64,000 nt of DNA from Microvirga lotononidis. Lineage in GTDB: Bacteria > Pseudomonadota > Alphaproteobacteria > Rhizobiales > Beijerinckiaceae. The stretch covers positions 3,236,001 to 3,300,000 of the forward strand of contig NZ_CP141048.1 of NCBI RefSeq assembly GCF_034627025.1. Reading direction: 5' to 3'. This document shows positions 57,612 through 64,000 of the stretch, one piece after another. How positions within the stretch are numbered: the first letter of the stretch is position 1; each line of letters opens with the position of its first letter. The notes beneath the pieces were generated by a model. The model searched no databases and was not told the DNA's origin. It saw only the letters and a program-made list of their open reading frames with translations. The position numbers were made by a program, and so were the translations under genes.

Positions 57612-58157
57612 TCAGCCCTGAAGGGCAGCGCGGGTCATGCTGTCGGGACCCAGATCCTCGATGTCCTCGACGTTGAGCAGGGAGGCGAGCCGAAAACGGG
57701 CGCGGTTCACGCGGCTCTTGATGGTGCCGACCGCGCAGCCGCAGATATGCGCCGCTTCCTCATAGGAAAAGCCGGACGCGCCGACCAGAAGCAGGGCTTC
57801 CCGTTGATCCGGGGGGAGCTTGGCGAGCGCGCTGCGGAAGTCCTCGAAATCCAGATGTGAGCCCTGATCCGGCTGCACCTTCAGGCGACCGGCATAGGAG
57901 CCGTCGGGATCTTCGACCTCGCGGCGGCGCTTGCGGTATTCGGAATGGAAGAGGTTGCGCAGGATCGTGAAGAGCCAGGCGTTCAGGTTCGTTCCTGGCT
58001 CGAACCGATGCAGATTGGCGAGGGCTCTCAGGAGCGTGTCCTGGACGAGATCGTCCGCCCTGTCGACCTGACCCGAGAGCGAGATGGCGAAGGCGCGAAG
58101 GCTGGGGACCGCCGCGAGAAGTGCCTCCCGAAGCTCCGGATCGGGTTCTGGGGTCAT
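57612..58157 (-). CDS. ecfG: General stress sigma factor EcfG
   Basis: 181 aa ECF sigma factor of the ECF15 (EcfG) group. Region 2: SLRAFAISLSGQVDRADDLVQDTLLRAL and LNAWLFTILRNLFHSEYRK. Region 4: LPPDQREALLLVGASGFSYEEAAHICGCAVGTIKSRVNRAR. EcfG recruits RNA polymerase to GGAAC-N16/17-CGTT promoters and is held by NepR until PhyR is phosphorylated. The start overlaps the nepR stop by four bases. Several matching promoters occur within 6 kb of it. Confidence 0.95.
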   Translation of the reverse strand: MTPEPDPELREALLAAVPSLRAFAISLSGQVDRADDLVQDTLLRALANLHRFEPGTNLNAWLFTILRNLFHSEYRKRRREVEDPDGSYAGRLKVQPDQGSHLDFEDFRSALAKLPPDQREALLLVGASGFSYEEAAHICGCAVGTIKSRVNRARFRLASLLNVEDIEDLGPDSMTRAALQG

Positions 58158-58378
58158 TGAGACCCTTCCTTTGCTCCGTTCTTCTTGTCCAGTTGCTCGA
58201 GCAGGTCCTTGAAACGGTCCGGAACAGGCTGCTGCATGAGTTCGTCGTACATGGCGCGGAGCTGATCGCCGATGCGTTTCTGACTACCGCTGTCGAGCTT
58301 GGGATCGGTTGCAAGCTTATCGTTCACGGACGCCTCCAGGGTGGTCCGAGCCAGCTTGTTCCCCTTATCAACCGTCAT
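58154..58378 (-). CDS. nepR: Anti-sigma factor NepR
   Basis: 74 aa. The NepR core IGDQLRAMYDELMQQPVPDRFKDLLEQLD is in the C-terminal half (residues 36-64), with the invariant MYDELMQQPVPDRF block. A disordered basic N-terminus precedes it. NepR sequesters EcfG and is pulled away by PhyR~P. It is the first gene of the nepR-ecfG operon; an EcfG-type promoter about 80-100 bases upstream gives autoregulation. Confidence 0.95.
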   Translation of the reverse strand: MTVDKGNKLARTTLEASVNDKLATDPKLDSGSQKRIGDQLRAMYDELMQQPVPDRFKDLLEQLDKKNGAKEGSQ

Positions 58379-58456
58379 CTTCGTCCCCTTGCCAGCCCAT
58401 ATCTTTCAGAGGGATGGCCAACCTTGGCAATATCCATATATTAGTTTTCGAGCAAT

Positions 58457-58481
58457 AACGCTGGTTACTGCGCCCGGTTCC
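58457..58481 (-). promoter_or_regulatory. EcfG-type promoter of nepR-ecfG
   Basis: Minus strand: GGAAC (58481-58477), 16-bp spacer, CGTT (58460-58457), about 79 bases before the nepR start. Divergent to the phyR promoter, their GGAAC boxes six bases apart. Confidence 0.75.
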
Positions 58482-58487
58482 ATCCAT

Positions 58488-58512
58488 GGAACTTTCGCAG
58501 CTTTGCCACGTT
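58488..58512 (+). promoter_or_regulatory. EcfG-type promoter of phyR
   Basis: GGAAC (58488-58492), 16-bp spacer, CGTT (58509-58512), about 50 bases before the phyR start. Confidence 0.75.
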
Positions 58513-58561
58513 GAATGGACCGTCGGTACAACGAGTCAAAAGCACAGTTAAGGGGAAGCGA

Positions 58562-59368
58562 ATGTCGACAGCGCAGCTTGTCGTCCAGCACTTACCATAT
58601 CTTCGCCGCTACGCACGCGCTCTCACTGGCAGCCAGATGGCTGGAGACGCCTATGTGGCCGCCACCTTGGAAACCCTCGTCAGCGAGCCGGAGACCATCG
58701 GTCCTTCCGGGAACGTGAAGGTCGAGCTTTTCCAGGTCTTCACGCGCATCTGGAATTCTCTCTCGGTGAACGGACGCAGCGAGCAGATCCAGCGCGATCT
58801 GCCGGCGGAAGTCCGCCTCGGGCAGATCACCCCGCTTCCCCGTCAGGCCTTCCTCCTGTCCTGCCTAGAAGGCTTCGGGGAGGAAGAGGTCGGCCAGATC
58901 CTCGATGTGGACACGAAAACCGTTCGTGACCTCGTCGACGAGGCGGGCCGGGAGCTGGCGGCCGATATGGCCACGGATATCCTCATCATCGAGGACGAGC
59001 CGCTTATCGCCATGGATCTCGAAGCGCTGGTCGAAGGCCTCGGCCACAACGTGACGGGCGTCGCCCGCACGCGGACGGAAGCCGTCAAGCTCGCCTCGGC
59101 CAAGCAGCCCGGCCTGATCCTGGCGGATATCCAGCTGGCGGACGGCAGCTCCGGCCTCGATGCGGTCAATGATCTCCTCAAGGCCTTCGAGGTGCCGGTG
59201 ATCTTCATCACCGCCTATCCCGAGCGCTTCCTGACCGGCGAGCGACCCGAACCGGCGTTCCTGATCGCCAAGCCGTTCCAGCCCGCGAACGTGTCCGCGG
59301 TCATCAGTCAGGCGCTGTTCTTCCAGCAGAGCGCCCGGCGTCGCGAGCCCCGTGCCGCAACGGCTTAA
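58562..59368 (+). CDS. phyR: Response regulator PhyR (sigma-like domain + receiver)
   Basis: 268 aa from the ATG at 58562 (MSTAQLVVQHLPYL), preferred over an upstream ATG because the family starts there and the EcfG promoter overlaps the longer frame. The sigma-factor-like N-terminal domain (about 1-135) lacks DNA-binding competence and mimics EcfG for NepR. The receiver (about 138-255) has acidic E144 and D145, phospho-acceptor D189 in ILADIQLADG, T217 in FITAYP and K237 in LIAKPF. Phosphorylation frees the sigma-like domain to take NepR. The cognate kinase is not in the window. Confidence 0.96.
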   Translation: MSTAQLVVQHLPYLRRYARALTGSQMAGDAYVAATLETLVSEPETIGPSGNVKVELFQVFTRIWNSLSVNGRSEQIQRDLPAEVRLGQITPLPRQAFLLSCLEGFGEEEVGQILDVDTKTVRDLVDEAGRELAADMATDILIIEDEPLIAMDLEALVEGLGHNVTGVARTRTEAVKLASAKQPGLILADIQLADGSSGLDAVNDLLKAFEVPVIFITAYPERFLTGERPEPAFLIAKPFQPANVSAVISQALFFQQSARRREPRAATA

Positions 59369-59398
59369 TCCCAAGGTTCACTGGATTACCAAGTATTA

Positions 59399-59424
59399 GC
59401 CCGGCCTCTGGTCGGGCTTTTCTT
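59399..59424 (+). terminator. Terminator after phyR
   Basis: GCCCGGCC / GGTCGGGC stem followed by TTTTCTTTT. A second hairpin AGACGGGC-TCAAAA-GCCCGTCT at 59453-59474 has an A-run on its left, so it would stop minus-strand transcription. Confidence 0.75.
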
Positions 59425-59606
59425 TTATGATGATCGTATTGGGCACAAAAAAAGACGGGCTCAAAAGCCCGTCTAAGGTGCCGGCCAATGCACAAGGGGA
59501 ATGCGGGGAGGACCAGGAGGCCGGTGCTTAAAGAACGCCCTATCGAAAACAAAGGTTCCCAGCTTTTTTCCCTCCTTTTTATTCTTCAATCCCTCGGTTG
59601 GCGGCA

Positions 59607-59631
59607 GGAACATCAAAGATATGGTCGCGTT
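59607..59631 (+). promoter_or_regulatory. EcfG-type promoter of the secreted-protein gene
   Basis: GGAAC, 16-bp spacer, CGTT (59628-59631), 43 bases before the ATG at 59674. Confidence 0.65.
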
Positions 59632-59673
59632 ATTTTTTCGAATTGTTGAGCTGGGATAGCAGGGGAGAGAGGG

Positions 59674-60189
59674 ATGTTCCGCACACCTGTGGCTTTGGTC
59701 GGATTGGCTGGGGCTTTCTTCGTGGCCGGAAGCTTTGTCCCCGCTTCCTTCAACATGTCTCCTCTGGTTCAATCGGAGGCCCTGGCGCTCTCCGGGGGTG
59801 TTCTGGCGAAGGGCGACCGCATCGCCGCGCCGGTTCCGGCCAACCGGCCGGCCGCCGTCTCGATCGTGGAGTTGGTCGGCGTGTCCAACGCGGCCGTAAT
59901 CCTGCGCGACCAGAACGGGAAGGTGCTCTACAAGTCCGATCCCCGGACTGGGATCACGACCTTCGCCCGTGGCACGGAGCTTCCGGTTGTGACGGTGAAG
60001 GACGAAACGGGGAGATCCGTCGCGCAGCACCCGGCCCGTCGGCAGGAAGGCAGCGACACGCCGCAGGAGCAGAAGCCCAAGAGCCGCAATCCGGTCGGCT
60101 GCCTGGGCGATGTCAGCCCGCTGGCCAAGGCGAGCGCCAACCGCATGCCCAGCCTCTGCCTGGCGCTCCTCGAACAATCGCTGTCCTAG
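59674..60189 (+). CDS. Exported hypothetical protein, probable EcfG target
   Basis: 171 aa. An N-terminal hydrophobic signal (residues 7-24, LVGLAGAFFVAGSFVPA) precedes a beta-rich middle, VSIVELVGVSNAAVILRDQNGKVLYKSD and TTFARGTELPVVTVKDETG. A low-complexity Gln/Lys-rich linker and a C-terminal CLGDVSPLAKASANRMPSLC with two cysteines follow. The C-terminal CLGDVSPL...CL block resembles short conserved C-termini of uncharacterised rhizobial exported proteins. Function unknown. It has an EcfG-type promoter. Confidence 0.7.
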   Translation: MFRTPVALVGLAGAFFVAGSFVPASFNMSPLVQSEALALSGGVLAKGDRIAAPVPANRPAAVSIVELVGVSNAAVILRDQNGKVLYKSDPRTGITTFARGTELPVVTVKDETGRSVAQHPARRQEGSDTPQEQKPKSRNPVGCLGDVSPLAKASANRMPSLCLALLEQSLS

Positions 60190-60590
60190 AACAAGAGCAT
60201 CCTCTCCGAGGTGCGAGAGCCTCCGTGAGTGGCTCCGAGACCGCTCGGCAATCCCGACTCTCGATCCGGGATCTGCTCTCCGGGCAGGGTGGGGCTGACG
60301 CCCCGCTCTAGCATTCTCGGCTGGGCTTCATTTCAGCCGGAACAATCATCCCCCAAAACAAGTTGGCTTGATCGACATCATGAGCGGAGCTCGTTTGAGG
60401 TGATCAGCGTTTAAGGTGCCGACTGCAAGGGATGGACAAGTATTAACATCGATCTGTCGAATGTAGATGTTCCGATAACATTAGTTTGATCGGCCGCAAT
60501 ATTGGGAACGGCCACACCTATCGTGCGTTAAACCCCCGAGCACCTCGGTTCACAACGCGATTTTCAATGCAACATCAGGAGAATAATGCA
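60190..60590. other. Intergenic region before the PRC-barrel gene
   Basis: About 400 bases with one supported element, the EcfG-type promoter at 60505. Small open frames here have no features. Confidence 0.4.
60505..60529 (+). promoter_or_regulatory. EcfG-type promoter of the PRC-barrel gene
   Basis: GGAAC (60505-60509), 16-bp spacer, CGTT (60526-60529), 62 bases before the start at 60591. Confidence 0.65.
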
Positions 60591-61358
60591 ATGCTGAAGA
60601 AGCATATGGCAGCTTGTCTCGTCGTGACGGCTTTCGCGGCTGCACCCGCCCTTGCTCAGACCTCGACCTCTCCGTCCGCTCCGACGGATCGTCCGGCTGC
60701 GACGGGTTCCGGTACGACCGGCACGGGTTCACCGGCCATGCAGCCGGGTTCGTCCGGCTCGTCCACCATGGGTCAGGCTTCTGGACAGTCTTCGACCACC
60801 ATGGGCCAGAACAGCGCCGCCGCCGGCCAGTTCATGACTCAGATGCAATCCAGCCAGATCATGGCCTCAGATCTGATCGGAACCCGCGTGGTCAGCGCCA
60901 ACAATGAATCCATCGGCGACGTCAACGACGTGATCCTGGATCGCAACGGTCGGGTCATGGCCGCGGTCGTCGGCGTCGGCGGCTTTCTCGGCATCGGCGA
61001 GAAGAATGTCGCCGTTCCGTTCGACTCGCTCGAGTTCATGAGCGCCCAGCAGGCTCAGGCTCTCGACAGCAGCAAGAACGGCGGCAACAGCGTGAACACC
61101 ACCGGCTCGACGGCGACCGGCAACACGTCCGCGACCGGCATGGATTCCGCCGGTTCGACCAACACGGCCGCAACCACGTCGTCGAATGACCAGAACGAGC
61201 CCGAGCGTGTCGTCCTCCGGATGACGAAGGCCGAGCTTCAGGCCGCTCCGACCTTTGACAAGAAGGGCAACAACAGCGCCAACCGCTCGACCACCGGCAG
61301 CACCGGCGCGAGCGGGACGAACGGCACGACGGGCAACACCACGGCTCCGCAGCAGTAA
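60591..61358 (+). CDS. Exported PRC-barrel domain protein
   Basis: 255 aa from the ATG at 60591 (MLKKHMAACLVV). The upstream-extended frame to 60486 is rejected because the signal peptide (residues 1-23, ending APALAQ) begins here. Next comes a Ser/Thr/Gly-rich low-complexity region. The PRC barrel is at about 90-155: ASDLIGTRVVSANNESIGDVNDVILD, VMAAVVGVGGFLGIGEKNVAVPF. The C-terminus is a Thr/Ser/Asn-rich tail. Such proteins are abundant periplasmic stress proteins in this order. An EcfG-type promoter precedes it. Confidence 0.88.
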   Translation: MLKKHMAACLVVTAFAAAPALAQTSTSPSAPTDRPAATGSGTTGTGSPAMQPGSSGSSTMGQASGQSSTTMGQNSAAAGQFMTQMQSSQIMASDLIGTRVVSANNESIGDVNDVILDRNGRVMAAVVGVGGFLGIGEKNVAVPFDSLEFMSAQQAQALDSSKNGGNSVNTTGSTATGNTSATGMDSAGSTNTAATTSSNDQNEPERVVLRMTKAELQAAPTFDKKGNNSANRSTTGSTGASGTNGTTGNTTAPQQ

Positions 61359-61375
61359 GCGGAACGTCGGTTCCT

Positions 61376-61414
61376 GCCGAAAACGGCGTCTGGGAAACCC
61401 AGGCGCCGTTTTGC
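61376..61414 (+). terminator. Terminator after the PRC-barrel gene
   Basis: AAAACGGCGTCTGGG paired with CCCAGGCGCCGTTTT around a 3-base loop, ending in a T-run; usable on both strands. Confidence 0.8.
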
Positions 61415-61774
61415 TGTGAGCCGGGCCGCGCATGACAAAGGCGCAGTTGAACGAGCGGCACCTCGAAGAGGCCCTTCAGAGAGGCATGGGGCACGCCGGA
61501 GCCCGAGCATCGCCGGCGGGTTCGGGTTCCGGAAATTTTTCGCTCCCGAGGCCGCCAGAATCGGCCGGACTTCTTGCCGCATAAGGAACTGGGAATAGGC
61601 GCATACGTTGCCGTTTGGAGCGCATGAGCATCGGACCCGAAGCGGATCTGCATCCTCGGGGCTAATCAACGCTCTGTTTTTGTTCGGCGCATCGCTGACC
61701 CACAACGCCGGGTTCACACTTCACACCGACATGGCTCGTGCAGCCGACCGGTGTGCCAAGCGGAGGAAACGATC
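61415..61774. other. Intergenic region with an EcfG-type promoter
   Basis: About 360 bases. The only supported element is the EcfG-like promoter at 61585-61609. Short frames on either strand look spurious. Confidence 0.4.
61585..61609 (+). promoter_or_regulatory. EcfG-type promoter upstream of the 61775 gene
   Basis: GGAAC (61585-61589), 16-bp spacer, CGTT (61606-61609). The 166-base leader to the first start codon is long, so the assignment is less sure than for the other sites. Confidence 0.5.
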
Positions 61775-62011
61775 ATGACCGCCACGAATGAACTGGATGC
61801 GGTGCTCTGTCAGGAAGAGCTGCCGGACGAGTTTTCCCGCCTTGCATCGAGCTCCCCGCCGAGGGATCGCCCCTCGGTGGCCTCCATGCTCAGCGGGATC
61901 ATACCGATGTATTCGCAGGACGAGGTGACCTGTCCCCTGTTGCTGCGGCGGCATCTGCTGGTTCCCGCTTTGCCTCATGTGGTGCCGACGGCACATGCAC
62001 AGCGTCTCTGA
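61775..62011 (+). CDS. Small hypothetical protein
   Basis: 78 aa from the ATG at 61775, which is preceded by a clear GGAGGAAAC ribosome site eight bases upstream. Sequence start MTATNELDAVLCQEELPDEFSRL; no recognised domain, no helix. It may be co-transcribed with the next gene, whose start follows the stop by about 12 bases. Possibly an EcfG target by the upstream promoter. Confidence 0.55.
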   Translation: MTATNELDAVLCQEELPDEFSRLASSSPPRDRPSVASMLSGIIPMYSQDEVTCPLLLRRHLLVPALPHVVPTAHAQRL

Positions 62012-62022
62012 GGTTCGTCTTG

Positions 62023-62571
62023 ATGGTTGAAGCAATCTCCTCTTCTGCAACTCCCGGACCGGTCGCCTTCCTGCTCCACCCGAGCATGGTGCCAGTGATC
62101 GACGTGTTCCGGTCGCTGAGCAGTCTCGAGGATCAATACGATCTGGCTCTTCTCGATGGGCCGGAGCAGAGGCTCGTGGCCTTCACGCGGCCCGAGACGG
62201 CCAAGGCCATCGTCTCCGATGCCCTGCTGCTCGCCTTCTCGATGACCCGGCAACGGGGGCGGCCGTTTCAGCATCGTCCTGTCGGCTCCCGGCATGGGAG
62301 CATGGACGAGTACTGCCTGCTGACGTTGATCGGCTCGTCGCGCAGCGGCGCGTCGGACGTTGTCCAGGAAGCGGCTGCCTTGCTGGAGGTCGTGTCGCTC
62401 GATTTCATGGTATCGCTCGCCGGGGAAATCGTCCGCCAGATGGATCTCGGGGCCCTCGTCTTCGAGCGTCCGAGCCTGCCCGAGTTCAGGGCGATGATGG
62501 GCTACGGCCCGTCCGAGGAAGTGATCGTGGAAGCAACGATGGACAAAGCGGAGTTCAACGTCCGAAACTAG
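62023..62571 (+). CDS. Hypothetical protein
   Basis: 182 aa from the ATG at 62023. The N-terminal hydrophobic stretch PGPVAFLLHPSMVPVIDVF may form a fold core rather than a membrane segment. No family was recognised. Acidic helices end the protein (EEVIVEATMDKAEF). It lies about 12 bases after the small gene at 61775 on the same strand. Confidence 0.5.
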   Translation: MVEAISSSATPGPVAFLLHPSMVPVIDVFRSLSSLEDQYDLALLDGPEQRLVAFTRPETAKAIVSDALLLAFSMTRQRGRPFQHRPVGSRHGSMDEYCLLTLIGSSRSGASDVVQEAAALLEVVSLDFMVSLAGEIVRQMDLGALVFERPSLPEFRAMMGYGPSEEVIVEATMDKAEFNVRN

Positions 62572-62712
62572 TGTCCGGTCCGACCTAATCCCATCCATTG
62601 CCTGTGAAATCCTGGTGCGGCCGGCTGTTCAGCCCTTCCTCCTGCTGTCACGATACGCAGCGTCGTTAGCCTCGTTCTAGGAACTCGGAATGATTGCCGC
62701 CGGGCGTTCAGC

Positions 62713-63651
62713 GTGAGCCGCATCGCAGCTTTTGCCCTGATGGCTCTCATTTGGGGGCTGACGTGGCTGCCCATGAAGGTGGCCTCCGAGGTTGTACCCC
62801 CGATCTTTCTTGCCGCGATGCGCTTCCTGCTGGCCGGGCCGTGCTTCCTTGCGGTCGCCTTGGCGCAAGGCCTGTCGTTAAGGTCCAACCAGTTCGGTCG
62901 CATCGCCGCCGCGTCTCTGCTCATCACCACGGGTTGCTACAGCTTTCTGTTCTGGGGCGTCGCGAGAGCGCCGAGCGGGCTATCGGCCATCGTCAACCTG
63001 TCGTTGATGCCGATTTTCCTGGTGATCATCGGCCGGCTCTATGGTCAGGAGCCGATCACGAAGCGCCGCGTCGCCGCGATCGGCCTCGGGGTCCTGGGCC
63101 TGGTTCTCCTGTTCTCCGGCCGCACGGGCGCCGCTCAGGATGGCGCGGGGTCCGTTCTGGGACTGGTCGCGGTCGCCATCGGGACCGTTTCCTATGCCTG
63201 GGGCTCGGTGATCAGCCGACCGCTGACCCTGTCCATGCCGCCCCTTGTGCTCGCCTTCTGGCAGAGCCTGATCGGAGGGCTCGCTCTCGTGCCTGTTTCC
63301 CTGATCATCGAAGGATATGATCCGGCCCATTTCGCGGGGCTTACGGATGGGAGAGCGATCTTCGGCCTGGTCGCCCTGGTGCTGGGAGGATCACTCATCG
63401 CCTTCTGGATCTATCTCGGCCTCGTGCGCGACTGGGGTGCGTTCAGGGCGGGACTTTATGCCTTCGTCAGCCCCATCATCGCCGTTGCGGTCGGCGTCGC
63501 CTATGCACGCGAGCCCTTCGGCTGGGCTGAGGCTGCCGGCATGGGGATCATGCTAGCCGCGACCGCATTGTCCCTGTCGGAACGCAAACCTATGAATACA
63601 AACCCCGTCCGGGTAGGGTCGAAAGACCTCCGAGGAAGAGTTCAAAAGTAA
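62713..63651 (+). CDS. EamA-family (DMT) transporter
   Basis: 312 aa, GTG start at 62713. Ten hydrophobic helices in two EamA halves: FALMALIWGLTWLPMKVASE, ILLAAMRFLLAGP-type helix and the second half LGLVAVAIGTVSYAWGSVIS. Substrates of the DMT superfamily include amino acids and metabolites; the substrate here is not predictable. The last 30 residues are basic. A hairpin terminator lies just after the stop. Confidence 0.88.
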   Translation: MSRIAAFALMALIWGLTWLPMKVASEVVPPIFLAAMRFLLAGPCFLAVALAQGLSLRSNQFGRIAAASLLITTGCYSFLFWGVARAPSGLSAIVNLSLMPIFLVIIGRLYGQEPITKRRVAAIGLGVLGLVLLFSGRTGAAQDGAGSVLGLVAVAIGTVSYAWGSVISRPLTLSMPPLVLAFWQSLIGGLALVPVSLIIEGYDPAHFAGLTDGRAIFGLVALVLGGSLIAFWIYLGLVRDWGAFRAGLYAFVSPIIAVAVGVAYAREPFGWAEAAGMGIMLAATALSLSERKPMNTNPVRVGSKDLRGRVQK

Positions 63652-63652
63652 A

Positions 63653-63675
63653 GGGGCCGGCAAGCGGCCCCTAAA
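63653..63675. terminator. Bidirectional terminator between the EamA and KGG genes
   Basis: The stem GGGGCCG-GCAAG-CGGCCCC is followed in the minus direction by TTTACTTTT; it serves the convergent genes. Confidence 0.7.
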
Positions 63676-63696
63676 CCGATGTTTGTCAGAAATAAA

Positions 63697-63888
63697 TTAT
63701 TCCTGATTGCCGCGGGTGTTGCCCGAGGCCTGACCGCCCTTGCGGCCGGCTTCCGAGGCGAGTTCCCGATCCTGGGAAAAGGAACGCTTCTCGGCTGGAA
63801 CGCTCTTGCCGCCTTTGCTTGCGATTTCACGCTGCCGGTCAGAATCCATCGACGCGAAGCCACGCTTCGAGGTCGAACCACCTGCCAT
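63697..63888 (-). CDS. KGG-motif stress protein (Con-10 family)
   Basis: 63 aa: MAGGSTSKRGFASMDSDRQREIASKGGKSVP, then SFSQDRELASEAGRKGGQASG. Two KGG motifs (SKGGK and RKGGQ), the short basic architecture and the G/S/R-rich composition identify the general stress KGG family, hydrophilic proteins induced by desiccation and starvation. An EcfG-like promoter (GGTT variant) lies about 35-60 bases upstream. Confidence 0.9.
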   Translation of the reverse strand: MAGGSTSKRGFASMDSDRQREIASKGGKSVPAEKRSFSQDRELASEAGRKGGQASGNTRGNQE

Positions 63889-63923
63889 TTATGCCTCCTT
63901 ATCAATGGTGTCCGTGCTTCTTC

Positions 63924-63948
63924 AACCGCAAGGGGATTCGATGGTTCC
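63924..63948 (-). promoter_or_regulatory. EcfG-like promoter of the KGG gene (GGTT variant)
   Basis: Minus strand: GGAAC (63948-63944), 16-bp spacer, GGTT (63927-63924). The -10 differs in one base from the CGTT consensus. Confidence 0.5.
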
Positions 63949-64000
63949 GGTTCGTCCGGGCCAACCTTTGCAAAAATTTTCAGAAAATATTCAGCTGTCA

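Overview
The window looks like a chromosomal segment of an alphaproteobacterium of the order Hyphomicrobiales (Rhizobiales), most likely a Methylobacteriaceae member such as Microvirga or Methylobacterium. The order-level call rests on a complete nepR-ecfG / phyR general stress response locus at 57.6-59.4 kb, which is specific to Alphaproteobacteria. The genus is only a guess from gene flavour. No rRNA, tRNA or CRISPR array was recognised.

Layout. (1) 1-3.8 kb: the end of a surface-polysaccharide gene set (GT2 glycosyltransferase cut by the window edge, a HAD-like protein, a polytopic membrane protein). (2) 3.8-15.95 kb: a nested pile of insertion sequences. Inverted ends and target duplications fix the insertion order: IS66-A (TSD AATTCTTC) sits in an IS21 remnant. 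IS66-A was then hit by IS66-B (TSD GATGGAGC) and by IS21-2 (TSD CCCGGC), and IS66-B was hit by IS21-1 (TSD AATGC). An IS3 element borders the pile on the left; ends of a third IS66 and of an IS5 border it on the right. (3) 16.0-24.9 kb: a visibly less GC-rich, minus-strand operon of ten genes: GT2, SMR-type membrane protein, PIG-L deacetylase, GNAT-like protein, acyl carrier protein, SDR reductase, MBL hydrolase, KAS III, adenylate-forming ligase, methyltransferase. I read it as a dedicated acyl-ACP pathway that makes and attaches an unusual acyl group to a deacetylated amino sugar. It is bounded by two partial IS5 copies in the same orientation. (4) 25.0-28.2 kb: an IS3 element whose frameshift window is split by an IS110 element. 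(5) 28.3-46.3 kb: a second glycan region with large multidomain glycosyltransferases (647, about 700-811 and 1489 aa), SGNH hydrolase, RTX protein, a phage-type lysozyme and two acyltransferase-3 membrane proteins, one frameshifted at a G7 tract. (6) 46.3-52.3 kb: small accessory genes (HNH nuclease, XRE regulator with palindromic operators, VapBC, aldo/keto reductase, conserved hypotheticals). (7) 52.4-64 kb: GC-rich core-like genes (thioredoxin-reductase-like flavoprotein, esterase, NCS2 permease) followed by a general stress response island. Besides ecfG, nepR and phyR it holds small stress genes, most preceded by a readable EcfG-type promoter (GGAAC-N16/17-CGTT).

How the genes work together: regions 1, 3 and 5 together appear to build and decorate a cell-surface glycan. 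Mobile elements have shuffled this variable region. Region 7 is a compact stress regulon in which PhyR, NepR and EcfG sit beside several of their likely targets.
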